A DNA stretch of 51,918 nucleotides from Planctomycetota bacterium (lineage in GTDB: Bacteria > Planctomycetota > UBA1135 > GCA-002748355), in assembly GCA_024278315.1 (NCBI GenBank), contig JAJRTL010000369.1, forward strand, positions 1-51,918. Reading direction: 5' to 3'. The translations under genes and the position numbers were made by a program. Position 1 is the stretch's first letter. Every line of letters starts with the position of its first letter. Shown here in pieces: positions 34,849 to 42,472 of the stretch. The notes under the pieces were generated by a model. That model searched no databases. It saw only the letters and a program-made list of their open reading frames with translations, and had not been told where the DNA came from.

Positions 34849-36114
34849 ATGCAAGCCGGCGATCAGCCCAGTAGCTCGATGCCCGGGGCCTGGAAGCCTC
34901 GCATCCGCGTCCTGGAGACCCAGGTGGTCCAGGATCCAGGCTCTGAAGGGCTTCTCCTCCTGGATCCCGAGGGGCTTTTCGAGGATCCGGTCTTCGTGCC
35001 TCAGGGGCTCCTCCCTGTGGTCGCGAGCTTCACCGGAGAGCAGGACCTTGCCCAGATTTCCGTCCGGCTCGGGAAGCAATTCGGTCAGGAGGTCCCCTTG
35101 GACTTCCTCCAACAGGTCGCCACCGATCTCGAGGCGCGCCTCTGCATCGAAGGTGAGACCGTCGAAGCGGCGCGGAAGCAGAAGCTCGCGGAATTCGAGG
35201 CCCTCGAGGCCCGTCCGGCCATCCACTCCGGATCCAATGGCTATCCAGAAGAGCCCAAGGCCTGCCGTGAGGCCCTGGATGTCTTGCTCGGCGCGCCGAG
35301 ATCTCCCCGAAACGGCGTCCCACTGCTCGGCCTCGTGGCTCCACACATCGACATCGAGAGGGGGTGTGAGGGCTACCGCGAGGCCTACAGCAGCCTCCGT
35401 CAACATCCACCCTCCGACCTCTACGTCCTCTTTGGCACGAGCCACAATGGCGGACGCACCAGCCTGATCCCCTTTCGCAAGCCTTTCGAGACCCCGCTGG
35501 GGAGGGTCCCGACCGACCGTGGATTCCTCGAGGACTTCCTGCGCGAGCTGGGTCCCGAGGGCGGCCTGCAATCGAGTCTCGACGAGGAGATCCTGCATCT
35601 CCGGGAGCATTCCCTGGAGTTCCAGGTTCTGTTCCTCAAGAAGGTGCTCGGTGACCATCCCTTCCAGATCGTGCCCCTCTTGACCGGAGTGCTGCCGGAC
35701 GATCCGGCCAGCGATCCGGCCATCACGCGCCAACTCGAGGTCCTCGAGAAGCTCTCTCGCGCCTACGCGGGTCGCGTCAGCTTCGTGGCTGGTGCCGACA
35801 TGTCCCATCTGGGTCCCTGGTTCGGGGACCCAGACCCTGTGGACGCTGAGCTGCTCGGTAACCTCGAATCCTTGGATCGTGGCAGTCTTGACTTCCTTCT
35901 CCAGGGTCGCGCAGCAGAGTTCCATGTCCACGTGCAGGCAGAGGACAACCCGCGGCGGATCTGCGGTGCAGCACCGATGTTCTATGTTGCGGAACTCTCT
36001 CGACGCATGGACCCTGCTTGCCAAATCGAGCTGCTGCACTATGGCCAGGCGGTGGCCGAAGACGGAAGCCAGGTGGTAAGTCACGCGTCCTTGCTCCTGC
36101 ATGGCAGGGACTGA
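34849..36114 (+). CDS. MEMO-family protein (AmmeMemoRadiSam system protein B type)
   Basis: MEMO proteins have the fold of class III extradiol dioxygenases and bind iron or copper through conserved His residues. Segments visible are LVAPHIDIERG, FGTSHNGG, LREHSLEFQVLFLKKV and AGADMSHLGPWFGD, which carry the expected His/Asp/Cys-type metal-site positions. The MEMO core spans about residues 150-421. The first 140 residues are an extra domain with VFVPQGLLPVVASFTGEQDL and a helical part (winged-helix-like), not present in human MEMO1. The usual partners, AMMECR1 and a radical SAM enzyme, are absent nearby. The 3' end overlaps the GT4 gene by 14 bases. 421 aa. Confidence 0.85.
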   Translation: MQAGDQPSSSMPGAWKPRIRVLETQVVQDPGSEGLLLLDPEGLFEDPVFVPQGLLPVVASFTGEQDLAQISVRLGKQFGQEVPLDFLQQVATDLEARLCIEGETVEAARKQKLAEFEALEARPAIHSGSNGYPEEPKACREALDVLLGAPRSPRNGVPLLGLVAPHIDIERGCEGYREAYSSLRQHPPSDLYVLFGTSHNGGRTSLIPFRKPFETPLGRVPTDRGFLEDFLRELGPEGGLQSSLDEEILHLREHSLEFQVLFLKKVLGDHPFQIVPLLTGVLPDDPASDPAITRQLEVLEKLSRAYAGRVSFVAGADMSHLGPWFGDPDPVDAELLGNLESLDRGSLDFLLQGRAAEFHVHVQAEDNPRRICGAAPMFYVAELSRRMDPACQIELLHYGQAVAEDGSQVVSHASLLLHGRD

Positions 36115-37270
36115 AGTGGCTGGCCCTCTGATTCTCGCTCTGGATGTCTGGGATCCGAAGCGCGGCGGCCTTGAGGTCTATGCCGATCATCTCGCTCGCG
36201 GATTGGCTGCGCGCGGCTTTGAGCCCCGTCTTCTCCTGGGCGAGGCACGGGCTACGCCGGATCAGCCGCATGAGATTCTGGGTGGTCGTGGCCCTGATTT
36301 CTATCGGCGCTTGGACGACCGGGTGGACGAGCGGGGCCGTGACCCTTCGGATGGTGCCCCTCTGCTCTCCTTCCGGCATCCTGGCCGGCGCTGCCGTGTC
36401 TTCTTGCCGCTCGGGGGGCTCCTTGCCTCCTCCTTGGCCGCGCGCCGCGCCGCCGAGCCCGCTCCGCTGGCGCTGCCGCGCCGCCTGGTTCGCTCCCTGT
36501 CGCCCAAGACGCACTTCTATACCGCAAGAGAACGCGAGTTCTTTTGCGACGACGATCCCGAACGTCTCGTGTTGGTGGCCTCCCAGCTCATCCAGGAGGA
36601 TATTCGTGCGCGTTTTCGGGACTTCGCAGGCAAGATCCAGATCACGGGCCTTCCGATCCAGGAGGATCGCTTCCTGCCTGCCGGGCCCGATCTACGCATG
36701 CGTTTGCGCGAGGAGAAGCTCGGTAGTGCGCAGGCCGGTCCCGTGCTCCTGTGGATCGGCAACGACGCCAGGCGCAAGGGGCTGTCCATGGCGCGCAAGG
36801 TTCTCGCGCGTCTTCGTCTTCGCAGGCTCGACGCTCACCTCATCCTCGCTGGCCATCGCACGGAGGGCTGGGACGGCAAGGATATGGGTTTGCACGGATG
36901 GGGGCATGTCGATCCGGCCCCCCTCTACTCGATGGCCGATCTCCTTATCGCTCCGAGCCTCGAGGACGGCTTCCACCTTGCGATGGTCGAAGCCCTTGCT
37001 GCTGGCTTGCCCGTTGTCTGCTCGGGTCGCGTCGGGGCATCCATGCTGGTCCAGGATCGGGATCTCGCACGCGTCGTGCAGGACCCACGGGACCTGGACG
37101 GATTCGACCGAGATGTGCTCGCGCTCTGCGCCCGTGGCTCTCTCTCGTTCGAGAGGATGGAGGCTCGTCGCGCCATGGTCGAGACCAGTTTTCTCGATCG
37201 CCATCTCGATCACCTGGCGCATCTTCTTATCGATCACCTTCCCTCTCTCCAGAACGCGAGTCGCGGATGA
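36101..37270 (+). CDS. GT4-family glycosyltransferase
   Basis: Family 4 enzymes transfer sugars from nucleotide sugars with retention, using a GT-B fold. The N-terminal acceptor half starts LILALDVWDPKRGGLEVYADHLARGL, the typical GGxE-type start. The donor half includes LLWIGNDARRKGLSMA (about 208-223) and the PSLEDGFHLAMVEALAAGLPVV motif (about 285-306), where the E7E catalytic pattern appears as E-D-G-F-H-L-A-M-V-E. It resembles LPS-core WaaG-like enzymes, but sugar and acceptor are unknown. 389 aa. The ATG at 36101 lies inside the MEMO gene and the stop overlaps eboE (ATGA). Confidence 0.88.
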   Translation: MAGTEVAGPLILALDVWDPKRGGLEVYADHLARGLAARGFEPRLLLGEARATPDQPHEILGGRGPDFYRRLDDRVDERGRDPSDGAPLLSFRHPGRRCRVFLPLGGLLASSLAARRAAEPAPLALPRRLVRSLSPKTHFYTAREREFFCDDDPERLVLVASQLIQEDIRARFRDFAGKIQITGLPIQEDRFLPAGPDLRMRLREEKLGSAQAGPVLLWIGNDARRKGLSMARKVLARLRLRRLDAHLILAGHRTEGWDGKDMGLHGWGHVDPAPLYSMADLLIAPSLEDGFHLAMVEALAAGLPVVCSGRVGASMLVQDRDLARVVQDPRDLDGFDRDVLALCARGSLSFERMEARRAMVETSFLDRHLDHLAHLLIDHLPSLQNASRG

Positions 37271-38433
37271 AGCCGAGCGATCTCCAGGCCGAGGGCGTTG
37301 CCCCTCTGAGCTACTGCACCAACGTGCATCCTGCTCAGACCCTGACCGATGCGGAGCGGGTCTACCGCGAGATCAGTGCTCCCTTGTTGCGTCGCTGCCT
37401 GGGCTCGGGGGATCTCCTGCTGGGAGCCTGGTGGCCGCGGGACCTCGTCCGGGCTTTCATCGAAGATCCGGCGCGTCTGCAGAGGCACGGGGATTTGTGT
37501 GAAGAGCTCGCACTGCGTCCCTTCTCCCTCAACCTCTTTCCGATGGGGCGCTTTCACGGTGGTGATTCACAGGCGGCCGTCAAGGAGGCGGTCTACCAGC
37601 CCGACTGGTCCAGCGACGAGCGCCTCTCCTACACTCTGGATGCCGCGCGCAGCCTTGCCGAGCTCTGTTCTCGTTTCTCGACGCCTCTGGGCGTAATGAG
37701 CACCTTGCCACTCGGTTTCCGCGGAAGGGATCGTTCGCTCCGCACGGCACCCGTTCACACTCGCAATCTCTTCCGTGCCGCGCAGGTCCTGGCCCAGATC
37801 GAGGAAGACACCGGTGTGCGTCTGGAGCTGGCCTTGGAGCCCGAGCCTTGGTGTCTGCTCGAGAGCGTGGGGGAGAGCCTGACCTGGCTTGAGGATGAAC
37901 TGGCAGCACTCGCTGCGTCGCAGGGCTCTGAGGCTCTGGTCCGCCGACACATCGGGATCTGTCTGGATCTCTGCCATGCGGCCGTGATGGGGGAGGACGC
38001 GGTCGAGGCCCACAGGGCCATCGAGGGGCGAGGATGGCGCGTCAGCAAGGTCCAGCTGAGCTCCTGCCTCCGCGCTCGCGGACCGGATGGCCTGGCCAGG
38101 CTCCTCACACGGGACGAGCCCGTCTATCTGCACCAGTGCCGTCTGGCCGGTGCGTCTCCCCGGCACTTCGTCGACCTCTCGGATCCCGGTCTGGCCGCAC
38201 TCGACATGGAATCCGATGACCTCGTCTATTCGCACTTCCACGTGCCGCTCCACGATCCGGGCCAAGAGCCACTGACCACCACGCAGGATCTCCTCTGCGA
38301 CTACCTCGCTTTTCTGCGCGGCGGTGGCTTACGTCCCGGCACTCCGATCGAAGTTGAGACCTACACCAATCCCGCGATCGAAGAAGAGCTAGAGTTTGCT
38401 GTCAGCCAGATCTTGGCGAGTCCACCCCTATGA
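37267..38433 (+). CDS. eboE: EboE-like metabolite traffic TIM-barrel protein
   Basis: EboE belongs to the eboABCEF cluster, which is known to help move metabolites such as scytonemin precursors to the periplasm. The protein has the fold of xylose isomerase-like sugar-phosphate isomerases. Recognisable stretches: LSYCTNVHPAQT (about 13-24), KEAVYQPDWSSDERLSYT (about 105-122), MSTLPLGFR (about 145-153), LALEPEPWCLLE (about 198-209) and HIGICLDLCHAAV (about 237-249). The Cys, His, Glu and Asp residues there suit a metal site. The ATG overlaps the stop of the GT4 gene. No other ebo genes are in the window. 388 aa. Confidence 0.8.
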   Translation: MKPSDLQAEGVAPLSYCTNVHPAQTLTDAERVYREISAPLLRRCLGSGDLLLGAWWPRDLVRAFIEDPARLQRHGDLCEELALRPFSLNLFPMGRFHGGDSQAAVKEAVYQPDWSSDERLSYTLDAARSLAELCSRFSTPLGVMSTLPLGFRGRDRSLRTAPVHTRNLFRAAQVLAQIEEDTGVRLELALEPEPWCLLESVGESLTWLEDELAALAASQGSEALVRRHIGICLDLCHAAVMGEDAVEAHRAIEGRGWRVSKVQLSSCLRARGPDGLARLLTRDEPVYLHQCRLAGASPRHFVDLSDPGLAALDMESDDLVYSHFHVPLHDPGQEPLTTTQDLLCDYLAFLRGGGLRPGTPIEVETYTNPAIEEELEFAVSQILASPPL

Positions 38434-38616
38434 CCGTGGGAGGGATGAACGCAGAAGCGTCCAAGACAAGTCCGAAAGACGAGGGGCAAGGATTACCACG
38501 AAGCGCACGAAGGCCAGGAAGGAGGAAACAGGATCCGAAGGGCTGTGTTTTCCAAACGCTTGTGCCGGCTCCAGGCCTTGACTGAGGGATGGTGCCTGGA
38601 GTTCTGCTCCGCGTGC

Positions 38617-38656
38617 GCAACCTGTCTCGAGCGATTGGGTGCTCGAGGCAGGTTGC
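38617..38656. terminator. Convergent-gene hairpin terminator
   Basis: GCAACCTGTCTCGAGC (38617-38632) pairs with GCTCGAGGCAGGTTGC (38641-38656) with one T-G wobble, forming a 16-bp stem and an 8-base loop. It lies 10 bases beyond the 3' end of the minus-strand gene at 38667. It may serve both that gene and eboE. A smaller hairpin, CTCCAGGC/GCCTGGAG, precedes it. Confidence 0.65.
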
Positions 38657-38666
38657 GATCCGATGT

Positions 38667-40799
38667 TCAGCGAACGTACTGGATCTCGATGGACTGGACC
38701 GTGATGGGCAGTCCAAGGGCGAGGGAGCGATCGAAGATGAGCCGGAACCGATAGCCCTGGGAGACAAAGTCCGAGAGTCTCGAGACGTCCTCGGTGACCC
38801 AGGGTGTCTCGCTCCCGGCAATCGGTTGGCGCGCCGTTGTCGTCAGGCGGATGCCCTGCACCTGGAGGATCACGGGGCCTGTGTTGGCTTTCGAACCGAG
38901 TTTGGGATCATGACTGAGCGTGATCTTGGTGGCGCCGATTTGCGCGTGGATCACGTAGCCCTCGAAGGATGGTGAAGAGAGACTGCCGGTGTCGTTCCAG
39001 CGGCTCATGGCCACGCTCTTGGTGTCATGATCTGGTACTCTGAGACGCGCGATGTTGAAGGCTAGCGTCGCTGGCTGGAATGTCCCCTTGAGAGACACCT
39101 TGGACAGGAGGGGGGCTTCGATCCGATAGAAGCCTGGCCCTGCGGCGCCGCTCAAAGCATCCACGGCGGTGAAGCCACTGCCTGTCTTCCCGGAGTTGTC
39201 GGTCATGCCACTCTTGCCACCCAGGGTGCTGACGATTCCTAGGAGTGAGATGCTGTCCCCGGATTGGAAGAGGATGCTGCCTCCCGAGCCCGCTCCACCC
39301 GGGGAAGGAGCGAAGTCCTTGAGGTAGCTCGTGACGAGGCCAGAAGCACCGTCTGCCTGGACGGCGCCCCCCTTGGGGACGATGAGGGCCGATCCTGCCT
39401 TGAGGAGAAGGATGCCACCGCCCCCACTTCCTCCTGCACCGGGATGGCGGTAGCTGGTGCTACTCTTGATCGAGCCCACGGGGTGCGTCCCTGCACCGCC
39501 GCCCCCCGAACCTCCTATCAGGAACAGGTCTGCACTTGCCTGTGTCGTGCCGATCTTGAGTTTCTGCAGAGGGATGCCGATGCCTCCCTTCGAAGCTGCG
39601 CCGAAGTCGTAGGCCTTGGGTGGCGAAGACGAGGCATTGCTGTTCTTTGTGGACGAACCGCCCTTGCCACCCAGATTCTTGCCCGTGGGGTCGAAGTAGC
39701 CACCACCTCCGCCACCGGCTGAGGTTTGTTGGCAGATCACGTCGAAGAACGAGTACCGGATGCCCTTGACTGTCGCCGGATTGGCCTTGGATCCCGCTCC
39801 GCCCGTACCCTTGAACAGGGTCGAATAGGGGTGTCCCTTGGGATACACGAGGTCGCCTCCTGCGGATCCATCCACTTTGCCCGAGGTGACTGAGTACGTA
39901 TCGCCGCCCCTTCCTCCGGCTGCGCCGCCGGGGCCGCCCGCTTGACCCTTCTGGCCTTTCGTAGCCTTCCTTGCCAACGGGTCCGGAATGGCCATGGGAG
40001 CACTCACCGATAGAAGGCCTTCGATCCGGATGGCTCCCGTGGCGAAGATGTGGGGCACAGTCGTTCCCACGAACTGCAGGTGCTCGTTCTGGCGCAAGTG
40101 GAAGCTCATGAACTCGAAGCGTCCGTTGCTGACCGTGATCGCCTGCCCACTTGGAGTGCGGCCTGCAGGGATCGTCGTGTTGCCAGCATCCATCTCGTAG
40201 ATGGTTCTGCCTGCCGAGTCCTTCTTCCCTGTCTTCCTACCGAGGACGCGGACATCGAAGTCGCCGTGCATGCCGGATCCACCGAGGACGCCCGGCGAGA
40301 GCTTGCCCTTGGCCCAGAGGGCTCCGTCCCTGTCGGCGTCGCGATGGGCCAGGTTGCCGAAATCCTCCTTGGTGGATCGGAGCGTGCCCTGAGGGCCGAT
40401 CTTCATGCCTCGGGATGCGAGCCAGGTGATGGTGGGGCCAACTTGGACGAAGATTCCCTGTGCATAGACCGGCAGGATGATGGGAGGAATCGGCGGGAAG
40501 CCAGACTTCCACACACCAGAGGCATCGGTCTGGATCATGACCAGGAGGTCCGGCCGCACGAGCAGGCGGCAGCCCGGGGTTGCCAGTGGGACCGAGATCG
40601 CATTCAGCCCAAGCACGAGGACACCGGTTGTGGCCTTGGGCGCCTGACTGACCGTAAGTGCGAGCTTGCCCGGCTGGAAGATTCCGACCAGTTGTGGTCC
40701 ACAGCCCTGACCGTAGATGCGCAAAGGGGTTCTGGTCTGGCTCTGTGCGGGGAGACAGAACGGGAGCCCGGCCATCGCAAGAAGAAGGAGAGTTTTCAT
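38667..40799 (-). CDS. Secreted glycine-rich beta-repeat protein
   Basis: The product (710 aa) begins MKTLLLLAMAGLPFCLPAQSQ, a clear signal peptide; the ATG at 40799 has AAGG 9 bases upstream. The first mature domain (about 25-120) starts YGQGCGPQLVGIFQPGKLAL and contains GVLVLGLNAISVPLATPGCRLLV. Similar domains are frequent in secreted planctomycete proteins. The central part (about 290-550) is extremely Gly/Ser/Ala-rich with GGGGGG runs and segments like GSGGGGILLLKAGSALIVPKGG. The C-terminal third is beta-rich and lacks a sorting signal. Its role is unknown; a surface or matrix protein is plausible. Confidence 0.8.
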   Translation of the reverse strand: MKTLLLLAMAGLPFCLPAQSQTRTPLRIYGQGCGPQLVGIFQPGKLALTVSQAPKATTGVLVLGLNAISVPLATPGCRLLVRPDLLVMIQTDASGVWKSGFPPIPPIILPVYAQGIFVQVGPTITWLASRGMKIGPQGTLRSTKEDFGNLAHRDADRDGALWAKGKLSPGVLGGSGMHGDFDVRVLGRKTGKKDSAGRTIYEMDAGNTTIPAGRTPSGQAITVSNGRFEFMSFHLRQNEHLQFVGTTVPHIFATGAIRIEGLLSVSAPMAIPDPLARKATKGQKGQAGGPGGAAGGRGGDTYSVTSGKVDGSAGGDLVYPKGHPYSTLFKGTGGAGSKANPATVKGIRYSFFDVICQQTSAGGGGGGYFDPTGKNLGGKGGSSTKNSNASSSPPKAYDFGAASKGGIGIPLQKLKIGTTQASADLFLIGGSGGGGAGTHPVGSIKSSTSYRHPGAGGSGGGGILLLKAGSALIVPKGGAVQADGASGLVTSYLKDFAPSPGGAGSGGSILFQSGDSISLLGIVSTLGGKSGMTDNSGKTGSGFTAVDALSGAAGPGFYRIEAPLLSKVSLKGTFQPATLAFNIARLRVPDHDTKSVAMSRWNDTGSLSSPSFEGYVIHAQIGATKITLSHDPKLGSKANTGPVILQVQGIRLTTTARQPIAGSETPWVTEDVSRLSDFVSQGYRFRLIFDRSLALGLPITVQSIEIQYVR

Positions 40800-41098
40800 C
40801 TGGTTGCCTTGGAGTGGACTCCTCATCGAGGGAGTCGATGAGGAGCAGGAGTTGGCAGGGCTGTTCCCATCCGGCCCAGGCTCGGCGGGTAGGCGTCGAG
40901 AGGGACCGAGAGGTGCGGGTCCTGATTGTTGGCGAGGCCGGAATGGCTCGCGATCTTGGGAATCGAGCCGGCGAAGGAGTTCCTTGGAAGAGCCCGCCGG
41001 GACGAAGACAGGGAACGTGCTATGCCATGGGGGCTTGGGGGGCGTTCTTGGAGAATGAACTCCGGGCTTGCGAGAGTCAAGCCCCCCCGGATCCTCAC
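40800..41098. other. Intergenic region upstream of the glycine-rich protein gene
   Basis: No gene is evident. A hairpin GGGCTTG (41064-41070)/CAAGCCC (41078-41084) borders repeat copy 4; the rest has no recognised motif and must include the promoter of the gene starting at 40799. Confidence 0.45.
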
Positions 41099-41102
41099 CT
41101 AA

Positions 41103-41322
41103 CCCGGATGATTCATGAGATCGTTGTGAGCAAAGGCGAGATCGACATAGCCGAGCTTGTGTTTGCGGTCTGACGAGCGCATTTCGAGTTCAGGACGGCT
41201 GCGCGAGATATGAGGCGACCCAAGAGGGGCGTCGAATCGAAGCCATGCCGAGCGAACCGATAGGTTCGCGGTCCTGGACCGAAAGGCGCCGTCAGACGCA
41301 TCGAGGTCATGAATCGTTCGGT
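41103..41322. repeat. Intergenic inverted-repeat element, copy 4 (220 bp, full length)
   Basis: Starts CCCGGATGATTCATGAGATC and ends with GTCATGAATCGTTCGGT; direct CTAA repeats flank it (41099-41102 and 41323-41326). It carries a perfect internal stem GCGAACC-GATA-GGTTCGC and the subterminal pair GTCTGACGAG/GCCGTCAGACG. Orientation is opposite to copies 2 and 3. Confidence 0.9.
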
Positions 41323-41331
41323 CTAAGAAAA

Positions 41332-41388
41332 CGAGAGGCCTCGGAGATGATCGCGGTGGCTGCGCGCGATCGATTCCGACGCCTCTCG
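41332..41388. terminator. Long interrupted hairpin, probable terminator
   Basis: CGAGAGGC, TCGGA and GATCGCG on the left arm pair with CGCGATC, TCCGA and GCCTCTCG on the right, 20 pairs with two internal mismatched stretches. It sits 47 bases after the stop of the minus-strand lipoprotein gene, next to repeat copy 4. Confidence 0.55.
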
Positions 41389-41434
41389 ATAGGTGGGTGG
41401 GAGTGAGTGTGCCTCACAGCCCGGAAAACCTGTT

Positions 41435-41986
41435 TCAGTAATTCTTGTAGCGATTCATGAAGCCACGGTGGTAGTACGCAGGCAGTTCGACTTCATAGGT
41501 TCGACTCTTCGACCCGGGAGCCTTGCCCCGGAGAACAACCAGGTAGTCCTGGTTGTTGTTCTGCTGGATGTGTTTGGGGACCAGGACGATTTGGATGGTT
41601 TCGGTCCTCATGCGGATCTTCTCCAGGCTCTTGCTCAGGATGGCGAGCTTGTTGCCAGTGCTGTCTCGAGCCTCGTAGATGCCTGCCGCCTTCGGGCCCT
41701 TGATCTGGATCTCGAGCACGAGGTCCGGCGCAAAGGGGCGAGTGAAGGTCTTCCTTGCCCACAGCCTGTGTTTCATCCAGATCTTGCGATCCAGTTGCAT
41801 TTCGAGGAAGGGGGCCACGAGACGCTGTTTGTTTCCATTCTCGTCCTCGACGATCTTGGTCGACAGCTCCACTCCCTGCATCGTCTGTGATGGCTCGCGC
41901 GCCTTGTCCTCGAAGTCCACCGGGTCGATGGTGATCGTGCAGGCGGAGAAGGCCAGAAGGCAGAGCAGGAGAGTGGTTCGCATCAT
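41435..41986 (-). CDS. Small lipoprotein of unknown function
   Basis: The 183-aa product starts MMRTTLLLCLLAFSACTITI, with the lipobox FSAC and probable lipidated C16. GAGG lies 7 bases before the ATG at 41986. The mature region contains several short beta-prone stretches, such as PFAPDLVLEIQIKGPKAAGIYE and TIQIVLVPKHIQQNNNQDYLVVLRG, and ends with a basic/aromatic tail (YYHRGFMNRYKNY). No domain is recognised. Downstream is the large hairpin and repeat copy 4. Confidence 0.75.
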   Translation of the reverse strand: MMRTTLLLCLLAFSACTITIDPVDFEDKAREPSQTMQGVELSTKIVEDENGNKQRLVAPFLEMQLDRKIWMKHRLWARKTFTRPFAPDLVLEIQIKGPKAAGIYEARDSTGNKLAILSKSLEKIRMRTETIQIVLVPKHIQQNNNQDYLVVLRGKAPGSKSRTYEVELPAYYHRGFMNRYKNY

Positions 41987-42156
41987 GCAGGGTCCTCGGT
42001 CAGTCGAGAGGGGGGCGATCCCATGGCATCGACAGAGCAAAGGGCCCTGCTTGATCCAAAGATGCAGAAGCCATCCAGGCCCCATGAGATGCCGCATAGG
42101 AGCCTTGTCAGCGGAGGGACGGTGCCAAGGCCCGGTCGAGGTCGGGGCGCGATCAG

Positions 42157-42204
42157 CCCGGAGGATTCATGAGATCGACGCATCGAGGTCGTGAATCCTC
42201 CGGG
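42157..42204. repeat. Minimal inverted-repeat element, copy 5 (48 bp, termini only)
   Basis: The left terminus CCCGGAGGATTCATGAGATC and the right terminus, whose reverse complement begins CCCGGAGGATTCACGACC, are separated by only about 6 bases. Both arms have GGAGGATT instead of GGATGATT, so the variant base pairs match across the stem. Confidence 0.8.
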
Positions 42205-42279
42205 TGAGGGCCGCGGAGCGTAGGGCCCTTCGTGGCGAACCCTGGCTCTTCGTCTTTCGCACTTGTCTTGGATGGCTCT

Positions 42280-42329
42280 GGGACTGTCCCGATTCGTGAC
42301 GCGTGGGACCGTCCCGATTCGTGACGCGT
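42280..42329. repeat. Tandem duplication of a 25-bp unit
   Basis: Two adjacent units GGGAC[T/C]GTCCCGATTCGTG plus ACGCGT differ at one base. Each begins with the inverted repeat GGGAC/GTCCC. They lie 144 bp upstream of the VIT/VWA start codon. Confidence 0.85.
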
Positions 42330-42472
42330 CGGGTCTGGTGGATCGGTGGTGCAAGAGAATCTCCTGAGACCAGACCAAGGGGCTCTTGCCAGTCCCTCGA
42401 GGATCGGGGAACTCGGGTGAGGCCCTGCCGTTCTGGGGGGGCACCCCTCTCCACTCCACTGGAACTCGGATC

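Larger units (their letters stand above)
41987..42472. other. Divergent intergenic region with two repeat types
   Basis: This 486-bp gap separates the small lipoprotein from the VIT/VWA lipoprotein. It holds repeat copy 5 (42157-42204) and the tandem 25-bp repeat (42280-42329), with no convincing gene or clear promoter. Confidence 0.5.

Noticed and set aside
34831-36102. Minus-strand open frame opposite the MEMO-family gene
   Set aside because: Antisense composition; the MEMO motifs on the plus strand are clear.
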